Shown in pieces: positions 8,071 to 15,826 of a stretch of 64,000 bases of DNA. The position numbers were made by a program, and so were the translations under genes. The stretch spans positions 2,334,001-2,398,000 of the forward strand of contig NZ_CP015612.1 of the NCBI RefSeq assembly GCF_002138415.1. The letters are read 5' to 3'. The notes under the pieces are model-generated. The model made no database searches. It saw only the letters and a program-made list of their open reading frames with translations, and had not been told where the DNA came from. Each line of letters starts with the position of its first letter. Within the stretch, counting starts at the first letter, position 1. This DNA comes from Stenotrophomonas maltophilia (GTDB lineage: Bacteria; Pseudomonadota; Gammaproteobacteria; Xanthomonadales; Xanthomonadaceae).

Positions 8071-10263
8071 ATGCTGACGGCAGAGGAATTTGTTGCGCGA
8101 GTCATTGCAGGAGACGAGCCGGTAGCCGGAATGTCTGTATCCGGCGCGGTGAAGATCAGAAATCAGCAGCTCAAGAACACCGATTGGTCGGGCTGCCGAC
8201 TGGATGGCCCCCTGACTCTCATCGGATGTTCCTCCGGCCCTCTCACGCTGCGCGGAGCCTCTATTGATGGCCGGATCAGCATACGGGATCTGGCATTCAC
8301 CAGTGGTGGTCTGTCGATGCGTGGAGCGATCTGCCGCGGGGGTGTGGAGCTGATAGACATCAATCGGTCCTGTGCACGCTCGCATGTCTTCTTTCAGGGC
8401 GATCGGGGGCCCGACCTCACTCTGGAGTACTCCGGCCTGGATCTTATAGGCATTGAGGTGTCGGGAGGTTTGACGGTCACGCCGAAAGCAGGGGAGTTTC
8501 TCGGCAATGCGGTCTGTCTCGACTACGCAAGAATCAGCGGCCCGACCAGTATCGGAGAGGGGCATCACAACGTAGCGAATGTCTTTGTCTCTTTCGCAAA
8601 GCTGGAAGGCTCTCTGAACATCTTTCTGGCACATGAATCGAATTCAACGCAATTCGTTATTTTCGAAAGGCTTGAGTGCCTCGGAAACGTAACCGTCCAA
8701 CTTAAGGAAGGCGAGTCTTCCAAACGCATCTATGGTCGCGCCAGCGCCGTTCATGGGGATCTGAGAATTGTCGCTGCCCGCGACAACGGTACCCACGTGA
8801 TTGGAAAGTATGAATGCATCAGCATTGACGGAAGCCGTATCGACGGCACGCTGCAGATAGTCGACATGGCGCCTGCTCAGAGAAGCAATGGCGGCAGCAT
8901 AGCTGCGTCGAGCGTCCACTCCGGCTCAGTTCTTATCGACCAGGTTGAGGCGGAGAGCATCCGTTTCTATGGCTGCGTCGTCCAGCGAGATGTTGCGCTG
9001 AGCAAAGTCAAGACAGGCGACCTGGACTTCTACGGACTGACCGCGACGGACATCACCCTCCTGGGAGTTCAGCAGACTCCCGCGCGCCAACTTACAGTTG
9101 ATCTGCGCCGCGCCCGGATAGCAAATCTTGTCTGCGTCGAGGGCCTTGTCGCAAAACAGCTGTACCTTGGTTACTCGATGGTAGGTGCAACAAGGTTGAT
9201 CAGCGCGCAGCTGGAGGAATTCATCCTCAGATCCACGACTGTTGAACAGTACGTTCGAGTAATCTCCAGTGAGATACAGAGGATTGAAGCCACATCCGTG
9301 CGCGGCGCCGCGGCACTGGAGGTTTACGACGCAGCCTGCAATGGCGTTGATATCAAGGACGCCCGACTGGCAGACTTTGCGAAGAACTTGAGGTCAGATC
9401 TACGCGATTGTGATCCCTCAGAGGGTCGGCGATGCATGCGCGAGCTATGGGAACTGCGGGCGATATCAAAGATCAACTCGATCGATCTATCTGGTGGCAG
9501 TTGGTCGAGCGTCAATCTGATCCACGCCTACTTTGATTGTACCGCCTCCTCCACTGATGCATGTGTCAGTGCGAAAGGACTCAGGGTCTCAGGGGCGTTG
9601 AATGCAGTAGCCAGCCAGTTTGAGAATTCCAAGCGTACTGCACTTGACCTTGGTGACAGTGTCATTGAAGAGGTCAGCTTTGGAGGCCATCTACCGACAC
9701 CACTGAAGTTCTCTGCGGCGAGAATTGCGTCCTGGGGCATTGCCAGGGAAGATGCCGAGGGGTTCATGGGAGTTATCAACGCATCTATTGAGTTTGATCG
9801 AGCTGCCTGCATTGAATTTGAGCAGCGACTTGAGAACTCCGGGAAGCTCTCAGAAGCCGATCGTTTCCATGTCATGTGGAGGCGCAAGGAGGCCGGCATA
9901 CTGCCACTTTGGAGGCGTTCCGTTTCCTCCGCCCACTACCATCTCCTTCGTTACGGAACCCGTAGCGGACAGGTTCTCCTCTATTGGAGCACAATCGCCC
10001 TGATCGCACTTCTCGTCGTGCTGCGCTTCTACAACACAGACTTTACTCCGGTCTCGAGCCATGTATTTATAGATGCTCTTCAACATGTACTACGTAGTAG
10101 CATTCCGATGATCGATCTCGGACTCAAGCCCCTCGGTGAAGTGCGGGCAGGCACCGTCTCCTACTGGGCACTTTTAGCGGTGCGTTTGATGGGCTGGGTT
10201 TGTTGGCCTCTTTTTCTGACCAGCCTCGTGGTCAAGCTATTGCCCAAACGCCACAGGGCCTAA
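8071..10263 (+). CDS. Membrane-anchored right-handed beta-helix / pentapeptide-like protein of unknown function
   Basis: About 730 residues. Residues 1 to about 560 are many rungs of roughly 20-25 residues with short hydrophobic strands and recurring G-A/S turns (for example LTLRGASIDGRISIRDL), as expected for a right-handed beta-helix related to pentapeptide or bactofilin-like repeats. A helical linker follows (CIEFEQRLENSGKLSEADRF), then a YGTRSGQVLLYW motif leading into a membrane helix at about 635-655, a short reentrant-like segment (SSIPMIDLGL), and a second helix near 698-722. This C-terminal module is seen in membrane-bound pentapeptide-repeat proteins; no enzyme motif is visible. Base composition is clearly lower in GC than its neighbours and codon use is mixed, suggesting horizontal acquisition. 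An ATG at 8026 would add 15 residues, but AAGGGA at 8059-8064 favours 8068/8071. The 185-bp upstream gap holds a possible -10 TATACT at 7982 without a good -35. Confidence 0.75.
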   Translation: MLTAEEFVARVIAGDEPVAGMSVSGAVKIRNQQLKNTDWSGCRLDGPLTLIGCSSGPLTLRGASIDGRISIRDLAFTSGGLSMRGAICRGGVELIDINRSCARSHVFFQGDRGPDLTLEYSGLDLIGIEVSGGLTVTPKAGEFLGNAVCLDYARISGPTSIGEGHHNVANVFVSFAKLEGSLNIFLAHESNSTQFVIFERLECLGNVTVQLKEGESSKRIYGRASAVHGDLRIVAARDNGTHVIGKYECISIDGSRIDGTLQIVDMAPAQRSNGGSIAASSVHSGSVLIDQVEAESIRFYGCVVQRDVALSKVKTGDLDFYGLTATDITLLGVQQTPARQLTVDLRRARIANLVCVEGLVAKQLYLGYSMVGATRLISAQLEEFILRSTTVEQYVRVISSEIQRIEATSVRGAAALEVYDAACNGVDIKDARLADFAKNLRSDLRDCDPSEGRRCMRELWELRAISKINSIDLSGGSWSSVNLIHAYFDCTASSTDACVSAKGLRVSGALNAVASQFENSKRTALDLGDSVIEEVSFGGHLPTPLKFSAARIASWGIAREDAEGFMGVINASIEFDRAACIEFEQRLENSGKLSEADRFHVMWRRKEAGILPLWRRSVSSAHYHLLRYGTRSGQVLLYWSTIALIALLVVLRFYNTDFTPVSSHVFIDALQHVLRSSIPMIDLGLKPLGEVRAGTVSYWALLAVRLMGWVCWPLFLTSLVVKLLPKRHRA

Positions 10264-10407
10264 CAGACACGGACGCAGCGAGGCGCGTACCACTCTTCAG
10301 TGATCACCTCTCAGCGGGTCGCTAGTTCGCATGCGCAGCCAGCCAAGGCCAGAGCCCGGCACTGGCACGGCAGACGACGCGCAACAAGCTGCGCTCAGGA
10401 CGGTCGC

Positions 10408-11151
10408 TCAGATCCGCGTCGTCGCCATGAACCGCTCGCGGTCCTGCTGCGTGCGGCGGCGGATCTCCTCCAGCGCCTGGCTTTCGGTCGCTTCCAGCAT
10501 CGCTTCGAACAGGCGCTGGAAGTGATGGCGCATGGCATTGCGTGCGGCCACCGGATCACGCGCACGCAAGGCCTCGAAGATCGCCATGTGCTCGTCGGCA
10601 CGGCTGGCGCCATCGTCATGGCAGACCCGCGAATAGACCTCGGTCACGCGCGGCAGCTCGCTGCGCATGCGCCAGATCTGCTGCACGAAGTACTCCACCA
10701 CCGGATTGCCTGACAGACGGGCAATGGTCAGATGGAAACGGCGATCGTACTCGCCGGCTTCCGCGTCGCTCAGGTCGCGACGGCACAGCGCCTCCGCCAG
10801 CACCTGCAGCTCGGCGATGCCGGCATCATCCAGGTTGCTGGCGGCCAGGGCGGCAGCCTCGGCCTCGAACACCGCGCGGGCGGCGGTGAGGTCGAAGGCA
10901 CTGACATCCGGCAACCCACCCGGAGCCTGCGTCGGGCGCGGCTTCACATGCACGCCCGAGCCGATGCGGATGGCGATCCAGCCCTGTGCTTCCAGTGCGA
11001 TCTCGGCCTCGCGGATGGTCACCCGGCTGACACCGAACCGTTCGGCCAGTTCACGCTCGCCCGGCAGCCGCGAGCCCGGCGGAAATTCGCCGTCCTCGAT
11101 CAGCTTGCGGAGCTTGGCAGCGATGGTCTGGTAAAGGCGGTTGGCGGACAT
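10408..11151 (-). CDS. GntR-family (FadR/UxuR-type) transcriptional regulator of the alginate locus
   Basis: A 247-residue regulator. Residues 1-70 form the GntR winged helix (PPGSRLPGERELAERFGVSRVTIREAEIAL is split across its recognition helix), and about 95-220 the all-helical FCD ligand domain with metal-binding His residues (RFHLTIARLSGNP and the later MRHHFQRLF). FCD regulators of this kind (FadR, UxuR/ExuR, alginate regulators) usually repress sugar-acid catabolic genes until an intermediate such as a keto-deoxy acid or uronate binds. It lies 102 bp downstream of the TonB receptor gene on the same strand, opposite the lyase operon. Candidate target half-sites of the UxuR kind lie at 14224-14339. 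Ligand is inferred from context. Confidence 0.9.
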   Translation of the reverse strand: MSANRLYQTIAAKLRKLIEDGEFPPGSRLPGERELAERFGVSRVTIREAEIALEAQGWIAIRIGSGVHVKPRPTQAPGGLPDVSAFDLTAARAVFEAEAAALAASNLDDAGIAELQVLAEALCRRDLSDAEAGEYDRRFHLTIARLSGNPVVEYFVQQIWRMRSELPRVTEVYSRVCHDDGASRADEHMAIFEALRARDPVAARNAMRHHFQRLFEAMLEATESQALEEIRRRTQQDRERFMATTRI

Positions 11152-11253
11152 GCGGCTGACCCTTGGCGATTCCCTCCGGGTCCCTGCCCTGCCACCGCGG
11201 CCGGCAAGGGTCCGGTTGGAGCGACGGCGCGACCACTGGCCGCGCCGCCCTGT

Positions 11254-14145
11254 TCAGAACTTGTATCGTACACCGAAATACGCACGCCGCCCGTAGGTCA
11301 CCACTTCGCGGAAGTTCCCATAAAGCGGCTGGTAGGCCACGCGCGGCTCGTTGGTCAGGTTCATCAGTTCCAGCGACAGCGACAACTGCTTGTTCACCCG
11401 GTAGCGCAGGCGCAGGTCGACGCTGGTGTTGTCATCGTAGTAGCGGTTCTGCTGCGCGGTGTTGCCGGTGAAGTCCTGGTAGTAGTGCGAGCGGAACTTG
11501 CCGATGGCCTGGATGTTGAAGCGCCCAACGTCCCAGTAGATCGAGCCGGACAGCACGTGCCGCGAGAAACCACTGAGACCCGCCGGCGGCACGATCGCCG
11601 GAATGATCGTGCCATCACTGGCCAGCTGTTCGCCCAGTCGTGAGTCCTGGGTCTGATAGTCCGCATCGGCGTAGTTGTAGCTGACCTTGAAACCCAGCCC
11701 GTCGAACGGCTTGGGCAGGTACGACAGTCGATGCGTGGCCGTCACCTCGAAGCCGGTCAGCGTGCTGTTCTCGTCGGTGGTTACCTGCTGCCGCACCGGT
11801 ACGGTCACGCTCTGGCCGTCGATGGTGTAGGTCTCCGGCACCAGCGCAGTGGCGGTGCCGCCGTTGAACTGCTTCCAGTACACCGCGCCGGCCAGCATCG
11901 TGTCCGGGTTCGGGTACCACTCCAGTGACAGGTCGCCGTTCCAGGACATCAGCGGCTGTGCCGCTGGGTTGCCACTGGCACTGATGTCATCCAGCGCATC
12001 GGCCAGGTTGCCGTAGGTAGCGTCGCTGCTGACGTTGATGGTGCGCCCCGCTCCCAGGGCCGAAATGTCCGGACGGGACATCGCGCGGTAGGCGCCGACC
12101 CGCAGCAGGACATCCGGCCGCAGCTCGAACGCGGCGTTCAGGCTGGGCAGCAGCTTGTCGTTGCCCGCCTTGAACACCTGGGTGCTGTAGTCGCCGGTAG
12201 GCTGCAGGCGGATCGTGCCGTCGCCGTTGTCTTCAATGCGCAGGCCGGTACGCACCCCCTCGGAGCGCACATCGGTCTTCACCCAGCGCAGGCCCAGGTT
12301 ACCGGTCACCGGCAGCCCGAACAACGTGCTGCTGAACTCGCCCATCAGGTAGAGCGCGCGGGTCTTCTCGGTGATATCGACATTGTTCGGATCCTGGAAG
12401 CCCGTGTCCAATCCGCTGTCGAGGCTGCCACGGAACGACTGATACAGACAGTTCGGGTCGAAGTACGCCCAGGACGAAATCGTGTTGCCGCTTGCGGCAT
12501 CCATGAAGTCATCCTGTGGGAACGGCGCGCGGCAGGCCTGGTTGGCAGCGATGATCTTCGCCTTGTCGGCTGCCACACGCTGATCGTAGTCAGTCACCAG
12601 AGTGTTGTCGCGCAGGCGGTAGTCGGCCTGGCTGGCGCGCACGCCGCCCTTGATGCGGGTGAAGAAGCCGGACTCCGGCATGAAGCTGGCATCGAAGCGG
12701 CCGGCCTTGATCTTGTGGTCGTTCTCCGTTGCGCTGGAGGTGACGCGCGCCGCGCCGGTGTAGGCGTCCCAGTTGTTGGGGTCGAAGTTCGGCGCCAGGG
12801 CAACACTGGGTACTTCGCCATGCCAGTCCCAGTCGTAGTCCACGTACCCGGTGGCGCCACTACTGATGCCGGGGACGATGGCGTTGTTGACGTCGCGCTG
12901 GTTGGCGCGCAACCGGGTCATGCGCTCGCTGTCGAGGCGATTGGTGTGCGAGTAGGAAAGATCGGTGGACAGCTCCCACGCCGGGGTCGGGCGCAGGATC
13001 AGGTTCAGGCCGCCGCCGGTGTACTCCTCCCCACGCCAGTAGCGGTTGGAGGTGGAATCAATCGAGGTGCTGCCGTGCAGGTGGCGCACGATGCCTTCCT
13101 CGTCAACCTCGCGCTGGGTGATGCCGCGGCGAGCGTTGGACAGGCTCAGGTCACTGCGGTTCTCGTACCAGTTGCGCTGGGTATGCTCGAAATCGACATT
13201 CAGCTCGACCACGTCATTGGGCCGCCACTGCAGCGCGGCAAACTCGCTCTGGCGATCATTGCGCTCCTGCTTGAGGCGGTAGATGCGACTGCTCGGCACC
13301 AGGTAGTAAGGCGCGCCGTTGGCGATGGCCTGTGCGCTGACCTCGTTGCAGTTGGCATTGGACACGTTCTGCGTGCCGTCGCAGGCATACCAGGTGGAAC
13401 CGCTGGTGATGCTCTCTTCCGGATCGGTACCATCCAGGCGCTGGAAACCCAGCGAAATGCCCAGCTTCTGCCCATTGCCGAACTCGAACTGGTCGATGTA
13501 GCTGGCGGTGCCGCGATAGCCGATGCCATCGTCGTCGCGGTACTTCTTGTCATACTCGGCCCAGCTGCCACGTAGATCGATCTGCGCCGAGCGCTTGCCG
13601 TATTCCAATGGCCGTACCGTTTCCAGGCCAATGGTACCGGCCACGCCGCCTTCGATGATGTCGGCTCGCTGGGTCTTGTAGATGGCCACCGTGTTGATCA
13701 GCTCGGCCGGGAACATATTGAAGTTCACCGAGCGGTCGCCGCTGCCATTGGTGATTTCGCGGCCGTTGAAGTTGGTGCTGCTGAGAAAGGCGCCCAGGCC
13801 ACGGATCGAGATCTCAGAGGCACCGGTCTTGTCGCGGGTCGAGGCGGCACCGGTCAGAGTCTCGATGGCATCGGCCAGCGACGGCGCCGGCAGGTCGCCG
13901 ATGTCGTCTGCGGAGAGCACATCGGCAATGACCGTATCGTCGCGCTTCTTGTTGATCGAACTCTGCATGGACTCGCGGATGCCGGTGACCTGCACCTGGT
14001 CCAGCGTGGTGGGATCCTGCCCTGCCGCGTCCTTGCTGGATTGCGCCTGGGCCGTGGGCAGGCCCGCCAGCACGGCGAGCAGCGCCACGATCAGGGGTGT
14101 GGGGGACAACGAGATGCTGTGCACTGCTCCGGCGGGTCGCCGCAT
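11254..14145 (-). CDS. TonB-dependent receptor, probable alginate oligosaccharide importer
   Basis: A 963-residue outer-membrane receptor. The start at 14145 follows a strong GGAGGA site and begins a signal peptide (LIVALLAVLAGLPTAQAQS). Next come a plug domain (VTGIRESMQSSINKKRDDTVIADV; GAASTRDKTGASEISIRGLG) and a barrel ending FGVRYKF. The size and plug features match the large carbohydrate-type TonB receptors of Xanthomonas and Caulobacter rather than siderophore receptors. It is divergent from the PL6-PL17-transporter operon, across 241 bp that contain three UxuR-like half-sites, so it very probably imports alginate oligomers into the periplasm where the lyases act. Substrate is inferred from the neighbours. 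Confidence 0.9.
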   Translation of the reverse strand: MRRPAGAVHSISLSPTPLIVALLAVLAGLPTAQAQSSKDAAGQDPTTLDQVQVTGIRESMQSSINKKRDDTVIADVLSADDIGDLPAPSLADAIETLTGAASTRDKTGASEISIRGLGAFLSSTNFNGREITNGSGDRSVNFNMFPAELINTVAIYKTQRADIIEGGVAGTIGLETVRPLEYGKRSAQIDLRGSWAEYDKKYRDDDGIGYRGTASYIDQFEFGNGQKLGISLGFQRLDGTDPEESITSGSTWYACDGTQNVSNANCNEVSAQAIANGAPYYLVPSSRIYRLKQERNDRQSEFAALQWRPNDVVELNVDFEHTQRNWYENRSDLSLSNARRGITQREVDEEGIVRHLHGSTSIDSTSNRYWRGEEYTGGGLNLILRPTPAWELSTDLSYSHTNRLDSERMTRLRANQRDVNNAIVPGISSGATGYVDYDWDWHGEVPSVALAPNFDPNNWDAYTGAARVTSSATENDHKIKAGRFDASFMPESGFFTRIKGGVRASQADYRLRDNTLVTDYDQRVAADKAKIIAANQACRAPFPQDDFMDAASGNTISSWAYFDPNCLYQSFRGSLDSGLDTGFQDPNNVDITEKTRALYLMGEFSSTLFGLPVTGNLGLRWVKTDVRSEGVRTGLRIEDNGDGTIRLQPTGDYSTQVFKAGNDKLLPSLNAAFELRPDVLLRVGAYRAMSRPDISALGAGRTINVSSDATYGNLADALDDISASGNPAAQPLMSWNGDLSLEWYPNPDTMLAGAVYWKQFNGGTATALVPETYTIDGQSVTVPVRQQVTTDENSTLTGFEVTATHRLSYLPKPFDGLGFKVSYNYADADYQTQDSRLGEQLASDGTIIPAIVPPAGLSGFSRHVLSGSIYWDVGRFNIQAIGKFRSHYYQDFTGNTAQQNRYYDDNTSVDLRLRYRVNKQLSLSLELMNLTNEPRVAYQPLYGNFREVVTYGRRAYFGVRYKF

Positions 14146-14223
14146 GGTTTCCTCCTCCCAAAGGATCGCCTGCATGCCAGGCGTGGGACGCAGCTTCGGC
14201 ATGGCGACATGAAAATGTCAACC

Positions 14224-14339
14224 AATTGGTATGCGATTGTTCAAATGCCTTTTATCCATACCAGTTGATCGCAATTTAATGTGCTGCTGCAGCATGACTT
14301 TGCGCGAAAGCTGGCTTACAACACACCCGGAAGTGGTAT
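14224..14339. promoter_or_regulatory. Cluster of UxuR-like half-sites between receptor and alginate lyase operon
   Basis: Three related half-sites lie in the divergent gap: AATTGGTAT at 14224-14232, its inverted variant ATACCAGTT at 14258-14266, and AAGTGGTAT at 14331-14339. The known operator of the GntR-family hexuronate regulators UxuR/ExuR has the form AATTGGTATACCAATT, so each is a good half-match. A small hairpin-like inverted repeat GACAT-GAAA-ATGTC sits just beside them at 14206-14219. The region is AT-rich compared with its flanks and must hold the promoters of both transcripts. Regulation by the GntR protein at 10408-11151 is inferred. Confidence 0.5.
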
Positions 14340-14386
14340 GCAGACCCACCCTGAAACGACGGCCCGACCGTCCCTGGAAGGATTTC

Positions 14387-15826
14387 ATGCGCATTTACCC
14401 GCTGGCGCGTCACCTGCCCAACAATCCATCACTTGTTTGCCTGGCCACTGGCCTGGTCATGTGCCTGACCACTTCAGCGGCAAGTGCAGCCAGCTGGCTC
14501 GTCCACGATGTCGCTGAGTTCACTACCGCCGCATCAGCGCTGCAGCCCGGCGATGAGATCGTGCTGGCTGACGGCATCTGGAACGATGCCCGGTTGCTGC
14601 TGAAGGGCCAGGGCACGGCGGCCGCGCCGATCGTGCTGCGCGCGCAGACCGCCGGCAAGGTCGTCCTCAGCGGGCGCTCGGACCTGCGCCTGGCGGGGAG
14701 CTACCTGCAGGTATCCAACCTGGTGTTCCGCAACGGCTATACGCCGGGTGATGCGGTGGTGGCGTTCCGCGAATCCAGCAAGGCGGTGGCCCGCCACAGC
14801 CGGGTGACCGGCCTGGTGATCGATGACTACACCAACCCCGATGCCAGCGACCAGGACTACTGGGTATCGCTGTATGGCAGCAACAACCGGTTGGATCAAA
14901 GCCAGCTGCGCGGCAAGACCAATGCCGGGCCGACCGTGGTGGTGGTGCGCGATGCCACCCAGGGCCTGGACAACCAGCACCGTATCGACCACAACTGGTT
15001 CGGGCCGCGCCCGGCGCTGGGCGTCAACGGTGGCGAAACCCTCCGCGTCGGCACCAGCGACACCTCGTTGAGCGATTCCAACAGTACGGTGGAGAACAAC
15101 TGGTTCGAAGGCTGCGACGGCGAGACCGAGATCATCAGCAACAAGTCCGGCGGCAATACCTACCGCGGCAACGTGTTCTACCGCTCGGCCGGCGCGCTCA
15201 CGCTGCGCCATGGCAACGGCAACCGGGTGATCGACAACGTCTTCCTGGGTGATGACAAGGCCGGCACCGGTGGCGTGCGCATCATCAATGCCGACCAGAC
15301 CGTCAGCAACAATTACTTCGAGCGACTGGCCGGCTCCAGCAACCGTTCCGCGCTGGCGGTGATGGACGCGCAGGCCGATCCGCCGCTGTCCGGCTATGCG
15401 CCGGTGGTGAATGCCACGATCAGCCGCAATACCTTCGTGGATGTGGCGAAGATCAGTTTCGGCGTCGGCCATGACGAGGCCAAGGGCATCGTGGTCGCCG
15501 CCAGCAACAGCCACTTCAGCGCCAACCTGATCGTCAACCGCACCAGCAGGAACCCGCCCAATGCCGCCAGTTCGCTGGCCGGCATCGACTTCAGCGGCAA
15601 CGTGCAGTCACCGGCAGCCAGCAACGTATTCCCGGGAGGCGTAGAGGGCCGTGGCGTCAGCCTGCAGCAGGCTGCCAGCGGATTGTGGGTTGCCACGCCT
15701 GTCCTGCCCGCCGTGGGCGCCGAGCCTGCCCTGGCGATGACCGCGCGCGAGGCGACCGGCGTCGACTGGTATCCCAAGGTGGGCGAGGTTGCCCTGTCAC
15801 GCACCAGCACCGGAGTGGATCGATGA
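14387..15826 (+). CDS. Polysaccharide lyase family 6 (alginate lyase)
   Basis: A 479-residue exported lyase. The start at 14387 follows GGAAGG and gives a signal peptide ending TSAASAASW. The rest is a right-handed parallel beta-helix (LVHDVAEFTTAASALQPGD at the N cap, many GN/N turns). The PL6 catalytic pair is recognisable: Lys in IISNKSGGN and Arg in LTLRHGNGNRV. PL6 enzymes (alginate lyases and chondroitinase B) cleave uronate-containing chains by beta-elimination; with PL17, DEH reductase and KDG kinase genes next door, alginate is the likely substrate. Its stop overlaps the start of the PL17 gene (ATGA). It is probably endolytic or G/MG-acting, complementing PL17, but specificity cannot be read. 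Confidence 0.92.
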   Translation: MRIYPLARHLPNNPSLVCLATGLVMCLTTSAASAASWLVHDVAEFTTAASALQPGDEIVLADGIWNDARLLLKGQGTAAAPIVLRAQTAGKVVLSGRSDLRLAGSYLQVSNLVFRNGYTPGDAVVAFRESSKAVARHSRVTGLVIDDYTNPDASDQDYWVSLYGSNNRLDQSQLRGKTNAGPTVVVVRDATQGLDNQHRIDHNWFGPRPALGVNGGETLRVGTSDTSLSDSNSTVENNWFEGCDGETEIISNKSGGNTYRGNVFYRSAGALTLRHGNGNRVIDNVFLGDDKAGTGGVRIINADQTVSNNYFERLAGSSNRSALAVMDAQADPPLSGYAPVVNATISRNTFVDVAKISFGVGHDEAKGIVVAASNSHFSANLIVNRTSRNPPNAASSLAGIDFSGNVQSPAASNVFPGGVEGRGVSLQQAASGLWVATPVLPAVGAEPALAMTAREATGVDWYPKVGEVALSRTSTGVDR

